Positions 27,679-39,029 of a stretch of 64,000 bases of DNA are shown here, piece after piece. Position numbers and translations under genes: made by a program. Location of the stretch: the NCBI GenBank assembly GCA_963717765.1, contig CAVQWX010000002.1, positions 124,001-188,000 on the forward strand. The letters run 5' to 3'. The notes under the pieces were generated by a model. The model did not search any database and was not told the DNA's origin. It worked only from the letters and a program-made list of their open reading frames with translations. This DNA comes from JACDER01 sp963717765. GTDB taxonomy: Bacteria; Actinomycetota; Thermoleophilia; Gaiellales; Gaiellaceae. The stretch's first letter is position 1. Each line of letters opens with the position of its first letter.

Positions 27679-29021
27679 GCGGGTCGCGCGTCGCCGTCTT
27701 CGGTGCCGGTTACGCCGGGCTCGTCACGGGGGCCTGCTTCGCCGAGCTCGGCCACTCCGTCGCGATCAGGGACATCGTTCCCGAGAAGATCGCGAGGCTG
27801 AACGCGGGAGAGCTCCCGATCTTCGAGCCTGGCCTCGCCGAGCTGGTCGAGCGAAACCGGAAGCGCCTCACGTTCACGCTCGACGCAGCCGAGGCAGTGG
27901 AGGGCTCGCACTTCGTCTTCATCTGCGTCGACACGCCCCCGACGTACGCAGGCGATGCCGACCTGTCGCGCGTCTGGACCGTGATCGAGGAGCTGCCGCG
28001 GATGTCCGAGCGGATTGTCCTCGTCATGAAGAGCACGGTGCCCGTTGGTACCGGCGAGACGATCCGCGCGAACCTGAACGCGCGCGGGCTCGAGAGCGTC
28101 GGCTACGTGTCGAACCCCGAGTTCCTCGCCGAGGGAACGGCGGTCAAGGACTTCCTCGAGCCCGATCGGATCGTCGTCGGCGCTTTCGAGGAATCCGACG
28201 GGGATGCGGTCGAGGGGCTGCACGCAGGACTGAACGCACCCGTCGTGCGCACCGACGTCGCCTCGGCGGAGATGGTCAAGCTCGCGTCGAACGCCTTCCT
28301 CGGAACGCGCATCAGCTTCATCAACGAGATCGCCAACGTGTGCGAGCTCGTGGGAGCGGACGTCACGGACGTCGCACGCGGCATGGGCCTGGATTCCAGG
28401 ATCGGCACCCGCTACCTGAGGCCCGGAATCGGATTCGGCGGGAGCTGCTTCCCGAAAGATATTTCGTTCCTCAAGTTGCTCGCGGGCAACTCGGGCTACC
28501 ACTTCCAGCTGCTCAACTCCGTCATCGAGGTGAACGAGCTCCAAAAGCGGCGCGTGATCGGGAAGCTGCAGAAGCATCTCGGCTCCCTGCGGGGACGCTG
28601 CATCGCACTCCTCGGGCTCGCGTTCAAGGCACATACCGACGACCTGCGCGAGGCGCCGAGCATCGTCCTCGCCTCGCGGTTGCTCGCGGAAGGCGCCGAC
28701 GTGCGCGCGTGGGATCCCGTGGCCGACGCCAGCCAGGTCCTGCGCGGCGTCAGCTTCGCCTCGAGCATCGAAGAGGCGGTCGGAGGCGCGGACGCGGCCG
28801 TGATCGTCACCGAGTGGGACGAGCTGCGCGGGCTCGCCTCTCCGGAGACCCACTCCGCGATGCGCACGCCGCTCATCATCGACGGGCGCAACCTGCTCGA
28901 TCCGAACGAGGTGCGCGCCGCCGGCTTTGCCTATGAGGGCATCGGGCGTCCGACCTCGCCGCTCGACATGCTCCCGGAGACTCCGGAGCCCGACCTTCCC
29001 GAAGCCGCGAGGGAGGACTAG
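27675..29021 (+). CDS. UDP-glucose 6-dehydrogenase
   Basis: The 448-residue NAD enzyme oxidises UDP-glucose to UDP-glucuronate. It has the N-terminal fold VAVFGAGYAGLVTG at 6-19, catalytic C258 in GFGGSCFPKD, EFLAEGTAVKDF near 150, and the C-terminal GLAFKAHTDDLREAP segment. The GTG overlaps the LCP gene (GTGA). The set LCP-dehydrogenase-cupin-methyltransferase looks like one operon for an acidic wall or capsule polymer. Confidence 0.93.
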   Translation: MSGSRVAVFGAGYAGLVTGACFAELGHSVAIRDIVPEKIARLNAGELPIFEPGLAELVERNRKRLTFTLDAAEAVEGSHFVFICVDTPPTYAGDADLSRVWTVIEELPRMSERIVLVMKSTVPVGTGETIRANLNARGLESVGYVSNPEFLAEGTAVKDFLEPDRIVVGAFEESDGDAVEGLHAGLNAPVVRTDVASAEMVKLASNAFLGTRISFINEIANVCELVGADVTDVARGMGLDSRIGTRYLRPGIGFGGSCFPKDISFLKLLAGNSGYHFQLLNSVIEVNELQKRRVIGKLQKHLGSLRGRCIALLGLAFKAHTDDLREAPSIVLASRLLAEGADVRAWDPVADASQVLRGVSFASSIEEAVGGADAAVIVTEWDELRGLASPETHSAMRTPLIIDGRNLLDPNEVRAAGFAYEGIGRPTSPLDMLPETPEPDLPEAARED

Positions 29022-29023
29022 TC

Positions 29024-29404
29024 ATGGCCCTCACGCGAGACGGTCTTGAAGCGTTCGCCTTCAGCGCCAGGCGGGTCGAGAAGCCCTGGGGCTACGAGCT
29101 CATCTGGGCGCACAGCGAGCACTACTGCGGAAAGCTCCTCTTCATCCGCGAGGGCGAGCAGCTGAGCCTCCAGTTCCACAACGAGAAGGACGAGACGATC
29201 TACGTCCACGAAGGCAGGATCGCGATCGAGCTGGGGGAGGACGCGGAGCCGCAGGTCGCGGAGGCCGGGGCCGCCTTCCGGATCCGGCCGGGCATGGTGC
29301 ACCGCTGGCGCGCTCTCGAGGACACGCTCGTGCTCGAAGCGTCCACACCGGAGCTGGACGACGTCGTGCGGCTGGAAGACCGCTACGGCCGCGCCGGCAC
29401 GTGA
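29024..29404 (+). CDS. Cupin, mannose-6-phosphate isomerase type II-like
   Basis: A 126-residue single cupin domain. KPWGYELIWAHSEHYCGKLLFI, FHNEKDETIYVHEG (metal-binding His/Glu) and the second motif IRPGMVHRWRA match the C-terminal sugar-isomerase cupin family. It likely acts on an NDP-sugar or sugar phosphate in the envelope pathway. ATG 29024 lies two bases after the dehydrogenase stop, and its TGA overlaps the next start. Confidence 0.82.
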   Translation: MALTRDGLEAFAFSARRVEKPWGYELIWAHSEHYCGKLLFIREGEQLSLQFHNEKDETIYVHEGRIAIELGEDAEPQVAEAGAAFRIRPGMVHRWRALEDTLVLEASTPELDDVVRLEDRYGRAGT

Positions 29405-30153
29405 AGCGTTTCACCGACCAGGCCTACCTCAAGGACGAGCAGTACCGGGACGACTCGAATCTGCGCGCGCGAATCGAGCTCCACCGCCGGTTCGACACGA
29501 ACCCCGAGCCATGGCACCGCTGGGTCTTCGACCGGCTCCACTTTCCCGAGCGGGCGCAGATCCTCGAGGTCGGTTGCGGCCCCGCCGAACTGTGGGTGCA
29601 GAACAACGACCGGACTCCGCCGGGATGGCGGCTAACGCTTGCCGACCTCTCGCCCGGGATGGTCGAGGAGGCACGGCGCGTGCTGGACGAGCGTGCCGCG
29701 TACCGGGTGGCGGATATCCAGGACCTGCCGTTCGAGGACGCGTCGTTCGACGGCGTCATCGCCAACCACATGCTGTACCACGTGGCGGACCGGCCGCGCG
29801 CGTTCCGTGAGGTCGCCCGCGTCATGCGGCCTGACGCGAGCTTCTATTGCTCGACCAACGGCAGCGAGCACCTGAAGGAGATCAAGGCGCTCTACTCCGA
29901 CGATGAGCCGTGGTCCTGGGGGTTCCGTCTGGAGGACGCGGGCGACGAGCTGCGCAGAGTCTTCTCCGACGTGCAGGTCGAGCTGCATCCGGGCGGTCTC
30001 GAAGTGACGGAGGTCGAGCCGGTGGTCGCCTTCGTGAAGAGCCTGTCGGATGGCAAAGAGGGCTTCGCGGAGATCGTCCGCGAGCAGATCGAGCGCGACG
30101 GGGCTTTCCGCGTAACGAAGGTGGGCGGGCTCTTCGCTTGCCGCAAACATTGA
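29401..30153 (+). CDS. SAM-dependent methyltransferase (class I, type 11)
   Basis: The 250-residue enzyme has the SAM-binding motif ILEVGCGPAELW near 54-65, DLSPGMVEEAR, and the ADIQDLPFEDASFDGVIANHMLYHV block at about 103-126. The GTG start overlaps the cupin stop. The substrate is unknown; position suggests a sugar or lipid intermediate. Confidence 0.85.
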   Translation: MKRFTDQAYLKDEQYRDDSNLRARIELHRRFDTNPEPWHRWVFDRLHFPERAQILEVGCGPAELWVQNNDRTPPGWRLTLADLSPGMVEEARRVLDERAAYRVADIQDLPFEDASFDGVIANHMLYHVADRPRAFREVARVMRPDASFYCSTNGSEHLKEIKALYSDDEPWSWGFRLEDAGDELRRVFSDVQVELHPGGLEVTEVEPVVAFVKSLSDGKEGFAEIVREQIERDGAFRVTKVGGLFACRKH

Positions 30154-30176
30154 CATGCTTGTGGTAAGGTTGAAGC

Positions 30177-30509
30177 GTGGAGTCGCTCACCGTGGGACGT
30201 GCCGCCGAGCTGACCGGCTGGTCTCCGCGCATGCTGCGCTATCTGGAGCAATGCGACCTCGTGGTTCCGGAGCGCACGCCGAAGGGCTACCGCCTGTACG
30301 GGCTGCGCGAGCTGAACGTCCTCCGGTCGCTCAACGAGCTCCGCTCGGCATTCGCGGTGGAGCTCTCCGACATCGCTTTCGCCGCTAGGCTGCGGAGCGA
30401 GCCTGACCTCAGAGCCGCGGTGGAGACGTGGCTCGCCGGCGCGAGCGGTACCGCCCCGGCCTACCTCGAATGGGAACAGCGGAAGCAGGAGCGTCTGCTC
30501 GCCGCCTGA
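30177..30509 (+). CDS. MerR-family transcriptional regulator (short)
   Basis: The 110-residue protein has a MerR helix-turn-helix (VGRAAELTGWSPRMLRYLEQCDLVVPERTPKGYRLYG split over residues 6-42) and a brief helical tail, without a metal-binding loop. GTG 30177. A TTGACA lies at 30150-30155 but no -10 at normal spacing. It is 12 bases upstream of ahcY, so it may govern S-adenosylhomocysteine recycling; that is inference. Confidence 0.82.
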   Translation: MESLTVGRAAELTGWSPRMLRYLEQCDLVVPERTPKGYRLYGLRELNVLRSLNELRSAFAVELSDIAFAARLRSEPDLRAAVETWLAGASGTAPAYLEWEQRKQERLLAA

Positions 30510-30521
30510 CGAAAGGACTAG

Positions 30522-31790
30522 ATGGCAACCACCAAGAGACACGACGTCAAGGATCTGGCGCTCGCCCCCGAGGGTGTCGCGCGGATCGAATGGGCCGACT
30601 GGCAGATGCCGGTGCTCGCCGCGATCCGCGAGCGCTTCGCGGATGAGCAGCCACTCGCCGGCTATCGCATCTCCGCCTGCCTGCACGTGACCAGCGAGAC
30701 CGCGAACCTCATGCGGGCGCTCAAGGCCGGCGGCGCGGACATCGTCCTGTGCGCGTCCAATCCGCTGTCGACGCAGGACGACGTCGCCGCCGCGCTCGTG
30801 GACGCGTACGACATCGCCGTCTTCGCGATCAAGGGCGAGGACAACGACACGTACTACCGCCACATCGAGGCCGCGGTCGATCACAAGCCGCAGCTGACGA
30901 TGGACGACGGCGCCGACGTGATCGGCGTCCTCCACTCCGCCCGCAGGGAGCAGCTCGGCGACATCCTCGGCGCAACCGAGGAGACGACGACCGGCGTCAT
31001 CCGCCTGAAGGCGCTCGAGCGCGACGGCGCGCTCGGCTTCCCCGTGATCGCCGTCAACGACGCGAACACGAAGCATCTCTTCGACAACCGCTACGGCACC
31101 GGCCAGTCGACGATCGACGGCGTCATCCGCGCCACCAACGTCCTCCTCGCCGGCCGCAAGCTCGTCGTCGCCGGCTACGGAATGTGCGGGCGCGGCGTTG
31201 CCATGCGGGCCAAGGGGATGGGCGCCCACGTGATCGTCACCGAGGTCGACCCGCTGCGGGCGCTCGAGTCGGTCATGGACGGGTTCGAGGTGCTGCCGAT
31301 GGAGCGCGCCGCCGAGATCGGCGACATCTTCATCACGGCGACCGGGGACAAGGGCGTCATCCGTCGCGAGCACATGGAACGGATGAAGGACGGCGCCATC
31401 CTCGCCAACACGGGCCACTTCAACGTGGAGATCGAGATCCCGGCGCTGCGCCAGATGGCGACCGAGAGCCGCGCGGCCCGGCCGTTCGTCGAGGAGTTCC
31501 GCCTTCCCAACGACCGGCGGCTGTTCCTGCTGGCCGACGGGCGGCTGATCAACCTGGCCGCGGCCGAGGGCCATCCGGCGCAGGTCATGGACATGTCCTT
31601 CGCCAACCAGGCGCTGTCGGCCGAGTTCGTCGTCCAGAACGCCGGGACGCTCGACCGGAAGGTGTACCCGGTGCCTGTGGACATCGACAAGGAGATCGCC
31701 CGGCTCAAGCTCGAGACGATGGGCGTGGCCATCGACCACCTCACTGAGGAGCAGGCCAAGTACCTCGAGTCCTGGGACGAAGGTACGTAA
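30522..31790 (+). CDS. ahcY: Adenosylhomocysteinase
   Basis: The 422-residue NAD-dependent enzyme splits S-adenosylhomocysteine to adenosine and homocysteine. It has CLHVTSETANLMR near 51-63, VNDANTKHLFDNRYGTGQS, the NAD fold VVAGYGMCGRGVA, and the C-terminal DHLTEEQAKYLESW. It lacks the insertion of eukaryotic and some bacterial forms, giving the shorter length. With the MetE-like genes and MtnA it forms a methionine-cycle theme. A composite hairpin element follows the stop at once and may terminate transcription. Confidence 0.95.
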   Translation: MATTKRHDVKDLALAPEGVARIEWADWQMPVLAAIRERFADEQPLAGYRISACLHVTSETANLMRALKAGGADIVLCASNPLSTQDDVAAALVDAYDIAVFAIKGEDNDTYYRHIEAAVDHKPQLTMDDGADVIGVLHSARREQLGDILGATEETTTGVIRLKALERDGALGFPVIAVNDANTKHLFDNRYGTGQSTIDGVIRATNVLLAGRKLVVAGYGMCGRGVAMRAKGMGAHVIVTEVDPLRALESVMDGFEVLPMERAAEIGDIFITATGDKGVIRREHMERMKDGAILANTGHFNVEIEIPALRQMATESRAARPFVEEFRLPNDRRLFLLADGRLINLAAAEGHPAQVMDMSFANQALSAEFVVQNAGTLDRKVYPVPVDIDKEIARLKLETMGVAIDHLTEEQAKYLESWDEGT

Positions 31791-31885
31791 CGGGGGAAAC
31801 CAGGTTTCCCCCGTTTGGGCCCCTTCTTGAGCGCCCTGGGGGATCCGACGTTGTCCTGACGGAGCCGGCAAAGCCCGGCTCCGTC
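31789..31885. repeat. Composite hairpin element, copy 3 (after ahcY)
   Basis: Hairpin A: AACGGGGGAAACC-a-GGTTTCCCCCGTT, perfect 13-bp arms (31789-31815) followed by a short T run, so it can act as a terminator. Hairpin B: GACGGAGCCGG-caaagc-CCGGCTCCGTC (31858-31885). No copy of a neighbouring gene start flanks this one. Confidence 0.7.
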
Positions 31886-31942
31886 GGCGATGCGCCGCCC
31901 ACAGCGCAAGATGGAATCCGGAAAGCGGGCGTGTGCGTCGCC

Positions 31943-31948
31943 TAAAAT
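31943..31948 (+). promoter_or_regulatory. Possible -10 (TAAAAT) before the hypothetical gene
   Basis: TAAAAT ends 10 bases before the ATG at 31959, in a locally AT-rich stretch. No -35 is clear. Confidence 0.35.
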
Positions 31949-31958
31949 CATCATTGCG

Positions 31959-32363
31959 ATGCCTAAGCGGTTGGTGTTGATCGTTCTCGCAGCAGTGTTC
32001 GCGGTCGGCACGGGCATTGTCGTACAACTCGTCACCGGCGAAGGCACGACTGCGCCGCAGATACCGAAGGCAAAGCGGAGCCCGCCCCTAGAGGAGGCCA
32101 AGGCCGAGGGGATCATCTTCGGCTATCGGGTCGTTCCGGGCCTATGGGGTACCTACGGCTATGAGGTTCTCCGCGGCGAGGTCAGCCTAAAGTTCCCGAA
32201 CGCGTGCGGTGACCGCAGCTGTCCCTACTCCACGCCGGTCATCCAGATCGAATACCAGCGCGCAGCCGGTTCGGAAGCACGCGAGATCTTGAGGCTGACG
32301 CGGGCATGGGCGAAGCGGACGTTCAAGTCTTTCAGTCTCAACTTCTTCGAGGTCACCGAGTAG
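31959..32363 (+). CDS. Hypothetical membrane-anchored or secreted protein
   Basis: A 134-residue protein with basic MPKR, a hydrophobic segment (about 5-27) and an outer domain containing CGDRSC, a probable disulfide pair, then a basic helix. The start at 31959 is preferred over an upstream ATG at 31890, which lies in the hairpin element. Its role is not recognised. The 3' end lies 32 bases before MtnA. Confidence 0.55.
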   Translation: MPKRLVLIVLAAVFAVGTGIVVQLVTGEGTTAPQIPKAKRSPPLEEAKAEGIIFGYRVVPGLWGTYGYEVLRGEVSLKFPNACGDRSCPYSTPVIQIEYQRAAGSEAREILRLTRAWAKRTFKSFSLNFFEVTE

Positions 32364-32395
32364 CCACGCCAGTCCCGGCGAACCAATCCAGTGAC

Positions 32396-33337
32396 GTGAA
32401 GGGGCTGGCCCCTGAGCGGATCATCCGGCTCGAGGAGGACCGCGTCGTCCTCCTCGACCAGCGCCGCCTGCCCGACGACGAGGTCGAGCTGGAGTGCCGC
32501 TCCGCCGCCGAAGTGGCGGATGCGATACGGACGCTCGCGATCCGGGGAGCGCCGGCCATCGGCATCGCGGCCGCCTACGGCTACGCGCTCGCGGCCGCGC
32601 GGGGCGAGGATCTGCTCGCCGCTGAGCGCGTGTTGCGGGACAGCCGCCCCACGGCGGTCAACCTCGGCTGGGCACTGGACGCGATGCTTGTCGAACCGAC
32701 TCCGGAGAACGCGCGAAGAATTCACCGTGACGAGGTCGAGCGCTGCAGGCGGATGGCCGCGCACGCCGCCGGGCTGCTGCAGCCGGCGGCGCGCGCGCTC
32801 ACGCACTGCAACACCGGCGCGCTTGCGACCGGCGGCTACGGGACGGCGCTCGGCGCGCTGCGGGCAGCGTGGGAGCGTGGCCTCCTGGCGCACGTGCTCG
32901 TCGACGAGACCCGGCCGCTTCTCCAGGGCTCGCGGCTCACTGCCTGGGAGCTCGAGGCGGAAGGCATTCCGTTCACCGTCATCGCGGACTCTGCGGCCGG
33001 TGGGATGATGGCCGCGAGGGAGGTCGACTGCGTGGTGACCGGCGCAGACCGGATCGCCGCTAACGGCGACACCGCCAACAAGATCGGCACGTATCCACTC
33101 GCCGTGCTCGCACGTCACCACGCGATTCCGTTCTATGTCGTTGCTCCGACCTCGACCGTCGATCCGGACACGCCGACCGGCGCGCACATACCGATCGAGG
33201 AGCGTGCCGCTTCGGAAGTGACAAGTCGCTTCTCCGCGCGCAACCCCGCGTTCGACGTGACGCCGGCGAAGCTGATCAGCGCGATTGTGACCGAGCGCGG
33301 GGTCCACCGTCCTCCCTATGCTGACGCGCTCGGATGA
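32396..33337 (+). CDS. mtnA: S-methyl-5-thioribose-1-phosphate isomerase
   Basis: The 313-residue enzyme converts methylthioribose-1-phosphate to methylthioribulose-1-phosphate in methionine salvage. Catalytic C138 (ALTHCNTGALATGG) and D218 (TGADRI) are present, as are IRGAPAIGIAAAYG and NGDTANKIGTY. GTG 32396 gives the usual N-terminus; the open frame extends 30 codons upstream into the preceding gene. Other salvage genes are not in the window. Confidence 0.92.
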   Translation: MKGLAPERIIRLEEDRVVLLDQRRLPDDEVELECRSAAEVADAIRTLAIRGAPAIGIAAAYGYALAAARGEDLLAAERVLRDSRPTAVNLGWALDAMLVEPTPENARRIHRDEVERCRRMAAHAAGLLQPAARALTHCNTGALATGGYGTALGALRAAWERGLLAHVLVDETRPLLQGSRLTAWELEAEGIPFTVIADSAAGGMMAAREVDCVVTGADRIAANGDTANKIGTYPLAVLARHHAIPFYVVAPTSTVDPDTPTGAHIPIEERAASEVTSRFSARNPAFDVTPAKLISAIVTERGVHRPPYADALG

Positions 33338-33412
33338 CGCTGAACGCCTTTCGGAGCGGAACCGTCTCGAACTAGACACGTTCCGGCCCCCGGCCGGGCG
33401 TAGCGTGGCTCG

Positions 33413-34087
33413 GTGGATCTCCTCGGACTGCTCCTGCCACAGCGCTGCGCCGTGTGCTCTTGCCCCGGCTCAGCGTTGTGCGCCGCCTGCCGGGACGGGC
33501 TGAAGCGGTTGCGGGCACCGATGTGTGCCTCCTGCGGCGCGCCGACCGCGTGGCCGGTCGAGCGCTGCCGCGAGTGCCGCGGCCGCCGGCTCGGGTTCGC
33601 AACGGCGCGTGCTGCCGTCCTCTACGACCGCGGCGCCCGCTCGATCGTGGCCGCCTGGAAGGAGCGGGGGATTCGCGTACTGGCGGAAGCCGCGGCCGAG
33701 CTCGTCTGCGACGCAATCGCCGCGCCTCCGGTAGAAGGGCTCGTCTTCGTCCCTCCGGACGGAGAGCGCTTGCTCCGCCGGGGACACAACCCCTCGTGCG
33801 CGTTGGCGCTCGAGCTCGCACGGCGCTGGCAGCTGCCCGTAGGAGACGCGCTTGTGCGTAATCGGCGAGCCGCCAGACAGAGAGGGCTTTCGAGGAGCGA
33901 CCGGCGGCGAAACATTGCGGGCGCCTTTCGCACACGCCCGGTTTCACTCCCGCGGTCGCTCTGCGTCGTCGACGACGTGTACACCACCGGTGCGACCGCA
34001 TCCGCGGCCGCGTCTGCGCTTCGGGCCGCGGGCGCTCGTGAGATCCACGTCGTCACGTTTGCCAGGACCGCGCGGGTTGCTTCATAG
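33413..34087 (+). CDS. ComF-family phosphoribosyltransferase-like protein
   Basis: The 224-residue protein has two N-terminal zinc-ribbon-like pairs (CAVC..., CASCG, CRECRG) and a PRTase domain with the PRPP motif CVVDDVYTTGATASAA near 186-201. ComF/GntX proteins are linked to DNA uptake in competent bacteria, though many hosts are not competent. GTG 33413 starts it. Confidence 0.85.
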   Translation: MDLLGLLLPQRCAVCSCPGSALCAACRDGLKRLRAPMCASCGAPTAWPVERCRECRGRRLGFATARAAVLYDRGARSIVAAWKERGIRVLAEAAAELVCDAIAAPPVEGLVFVPPDGERLLRRGHNPSCALALELARRWQLPVGDALVRNRRAARQRGLSRSDRRRNIAGAFRTRPVSLPRSLCVVDDVYTTGATASAAASALRAAGAREIHVVTFARTARVAS

Positions 34088-34100
34088 AGTGAGATACGAG

Positions 34101-34132
34101 GAGGGTGCAGCCACGGAGGCTGCGCCCTCCTG
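34101..34132 (+). terminator. Hairpin terminator after the comF-like gene
   Basis: GGAGGGTGCAGCC-acgga-GGCTGCGCCCTCC pairs with one mismatch (12 of 13). No T tract follows, so strength is uncertain. The rest of the 331-base gap to 34418 contains the regulator's operator region. Confidence 0.55.
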
Positions 34133-34315
34133 CAGATCGGTCTACGCGTTAGTTCGGAGAGTGAACCTGGTAGTTCCCGTGTGAACGGCTCAGCCAGGTC
34201 CAGGTTGCTGCGATGGGAGCGCCGCTTACGGGTCCGGTACTGGCGGCATCCCCGCCAGGTGCGGCCCCCACATGTTTTGCGCGGCCGTGTTGGCGCCTCT
34301 GCGGGTTGCTGTTTA

Positions 34316-34330
34316 TGACAAAGAATGTCA
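34316..34330. promoter_or_regulatory. Dyad TGACA-n5-TGTCA, likely operator of the XRE gene
   Basis: A perfect 5-bp inverted repeat lies about 90 bases before the XRE start. A TTGACA (34336-34341) follows it closely. Small XRE regulators often bind such sites at their own promoter. Confidence 0.45.
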
Positions 34331-34418
34331 TGCTTTTGACACGACTTTTCCTACCCTGGCAAAGACGAGCCAAATGTTGCCGACGACAAAAACGCCACAC
34401 TCTGCGACGCTCCGTCCC

Positions 34419-34790
34419 ATGCCGTTGGCCCCCGAGGAGGTGGGCGCGCGAATCCGCGAGGCGCGTCTAGCGAAGGGCTGGACGCACGAGCGTCTCGCCG
34501 GCGAGCTGGGTGTCGGTCTTCGAACCGTTCAGCGCTGGCAGACGGGAGTTAATCCCCGAGACGGGAAGTCGTGGCTGCCGCGGCTCGGTACGCTCATGGA
34601 GCTGGCGGACGTTCTCGACGTTCCGAGCTCCTTCTTCGTGGAGTCTCAATTAGACGCAGGCTCTGTCGCGAGCCTCGCTGAACGCCTCGAGGCTGTCGAG
34701 CGGAGCGCAGCAGAGAATCAAGCAATGCTCGTTGAGCTGCTAGAGCTCGCTCGAGCCGGGTCACTGCCTTCGAGAGGCGAACGAGGGTAA
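34419..34790 (+). CDS. XRE-family helix-turn-helix regulator
   Basis: A 123-residue protein with an HTH_3 domain (about residues 6-70: IREARLAKGWTHERLAGELGVGLRTVQRWQ) and a C-terminal coiled coil (about 83-115). The start at ATG 34419 leaves the dyad upstream as promoter; earlier in-frame ATGs (34272, 34374) would put the dyad inside the gene. Base composition of its upstream region is AT-richer than its neighbours. Targets are unknown. Confidence 0.75.
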   Translation: MPLAPEEVGARIREARLAKGWTHERLAGELGVGLRTVQRWQTGVNPRDGKSWLPRLGTLMELADVLDVPSSFFVESQLDAGSVASLAERLEAVERSAAENQAMLVELLELARAGSLPSRGERG

Positions 34791-34859
34791 GGTCGGCCGG
34801 CCCTTGGCTCGATGGAGCCTGTGTCTCCGCAGGTTGAGGCAGTACGCTCTCCGTTTGTG

Positions 34860-34889
34860 TTGACCGCAGTTCTTGCTTCTTTTTATAAC
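34860..34889 (+). promoter_or_regulatory. Sigma-70-type promoter for hpf
   Basis: TTGACC (34860-34865), an 18-base spacer rich in T, then TATAAC (34884-34889). It is the clearest promoter in the window and lies 129 bases before the hpf ATG, leaving a long leader. A second TAAGAT lies near 34983. Confidence 0.55.
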
Positions 34890-35018
34890 CGATGTTGTGC
34901 TCTATGTAAACGCGCTGTCGGCACAAAGTCCGGCGTGTCCGAGACTGGCTGCGACGGTGTCCGTAAGGCGCGCATCCGCTCGTAAGATAGGAGGAGAGCC
35001 TCTACCGAGGAGGAGCAG

Positions 35019-35555
35019 ATGCAACTCGAGGTCAAGGGCAAGAACGTCGAGGTCAGCGATTCGATCCGCAGCTACGCCGAGTCCAAGTTGCGCAGGCTCG
35101 AGCGGCAGCTGAGCGATCCCACCGTGGTGGAGCTGGAGCTCGCGGTCGAGCGCAATCCGTCCATCGCCGAGAACCAGGTGGCCGAGGCGACGGTGTGGAC
35201 GAAGGGGCCCGTGCTCCGCGCGCGCGAGGCCTCGAGCGACATGAAGGCGTCGATCGACCAGCTGGCCAACAAGCTCGCGCGCCAGGTGAAGCGCTACCGC
35301 GAGAAGCGCGTGGAGGAGCCCCGCCGCGGCGACCATCCCGCCCCCGTGCTCGAGTCCCTGGACGGCCCCGAGCCCCTGATCGTCAAGTCCAAGCAGTTCC
35401 CGGTCAAGCCCATGAGCCCGGACGAGGCTGTGCTGCAGCTCGAGCTCGTCGGGCACGACTTCTTCGTCTTTCAGAACGCCGAGTCCGCGGACGTCAACGT
35501 CGTCTACAGGCGGCGCGACGGGAGCTTCGGGCTGATCGAGCCGCAGCTGCAGTAG
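35019..35555 (+). CDS. hpf: Ribosome hibernation-promoting factor, long form
   Basis: The 178-residue protein has an N-terminal HPF/RaiA domain (1-100: VSDSIRSYAESKLRRLER) and a C-terminal dimerisation domain (about 120-178: MSPDEAVLQLELVGHDFFVFQNAE...VVYRRRDGSFGLI). Long HPF pairs two 70S ribosomes into 100S dimers. ATG 35019 follows GAGGAGGAGC. It is upstream of secA, as in many Gram-positive bacteria. Confidence 0.95.
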   Translation: MQLEVKGKNVEVSDSIRSYAESKLRRLERQLSDPTVVELELAVERNPSIAENQVAEATVWTKGPVLRAREASSDMKASIDQLANKLARQVKRYREKRVEEPRRGDHPAPVLESLDGPEPLIVKSKQFPVKPMSPDEAVLQLELVGHDFFVFQNAESADVNVVYRRRDGSFGLIEPQLQ

Positions 35556-36134
35556 TTGCCCCTCTTCCGCCGCGAAAGGTTGCACGAGCGGCTGGCCCGT
35601 GAGGGGGGCCTGGACGACGGCGGTCTGAACGAGCCGCCGCCCGAGCCGGTCGATACCGGCCCGCCGGCACCGGGCGTTCCCGGCTACCACGGCGTCCAGA
35701 GGCCGCGGCACTGGGACGCCGTCGTGATGGCCGATGCGCCCGACCTGCCGGGAAAGGCGGTGAACTTCGTCGTTCTCGAAGACGGTTCGGTGATCCTCGA
35801 CGACGAGCTCCCGGAGCCGGCGATCGAGCCGCTGGCGGAGGTACTGGACGATCTGGTCAAAGCGCCCTACCGGGTAGAGGCGGTCCGGAGGCACGGCGAC
35901 GTCTGGGCGGCGGCCGCGCGGCGTATCGAGGTGCTGGAGATCGAGGGCGTCGAAGGCGAGGAGCTGCTGTTGACCATGCAGGAGGGGACGAAGACGCTCA
36001 CGGTCGACGGCCGGCCGGAGTTCGGCACGGTGCAGGAGCTCGAGCGCCTGGCCTCCGAGCGCTACGACTCGTATGCCGCGGAGGCGAAGCGGCTGGACGG
36101 AGACCTCTTCGAAGTCCGCGTCAGCCCGCTCTGA
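35556..36134 (+). CDS. Conserved hypothetical protein between hpf and secA
   Basis: The 192-residue protein starts with TTG directly after the hpf TAG. It has a Pro-rich N-terminus, then a mixed alpha/beta domain with VNFVVLEDGSVILDDELPEP and a repeated-looking VRRHGDVWAAAARRIEVLEI segment. No known family is recognised. Zero spacing to hpf implies translational coupling and a role linked to ribosome or growth state, which is inference. Confidence 0.7.
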   Translation: MPLFRRERLHERLAREGGLDDGGLNEPPPEPVDTGPPAPGVPGYHGVQRPRHWDAVVMADAPDLPGKAVNFVVLEDGSVILDDELPEPAIEPLAEVLDDLVKAPYRVEAVRRHGDVWAAAARRIEVLEIEGVEGEELLLTMQEGTKTLTVDGRPEFGTVQELERLASERYDSYAAEAKRLDGDLFEVRVSPL

Positions 36135-36210
36135 GCGGGCCCGTTCGGCCTCGGCGTCTCCGCGTTCATACAGGGACTCTGGGCTGCCACCCGCTACCCT
36201 TGTCACGTAG

Positions 36211-38911
<2,701 letters not shown>

Positions 38912-38913
<2 letters not shown>

Positions 38914-39017
38914 CCCGAAAATCCGGCCGCGCGTGCGCGCGGGCATCGCGATTTTCGGGCTGGAGAAGCATTGACCTGAAGGGTTGGTGAGCCGCACCGG
39001 GCAAAGCCCGGCGCGGC
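38912..39017. repeat. Variant composite hairpin element after secA
   Basis: Hairpin A': AGCCCGAAAATC / GATTTTCGGGCT with 12-bp arms (38912-38923, 38950-38961). Hairpin B': GCCGCaCCGGGC-aaa-GCCCGGcGCGGC (38991-39017). Same two-hairpin order as the GGGGGAACC elements. It may end secA transcription; it leaves just 12 bases to prfB. Confidence 0.6.
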
Positions 39018-39029
39018 TACGATCACAGC

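Noticed and set aside
34594..34926. Minus-strand 110-codon frame opposite the XRE gene
   Set aside because: Overlaps a clear HTH gene and the hpf promoter; no domain or ribosome site.
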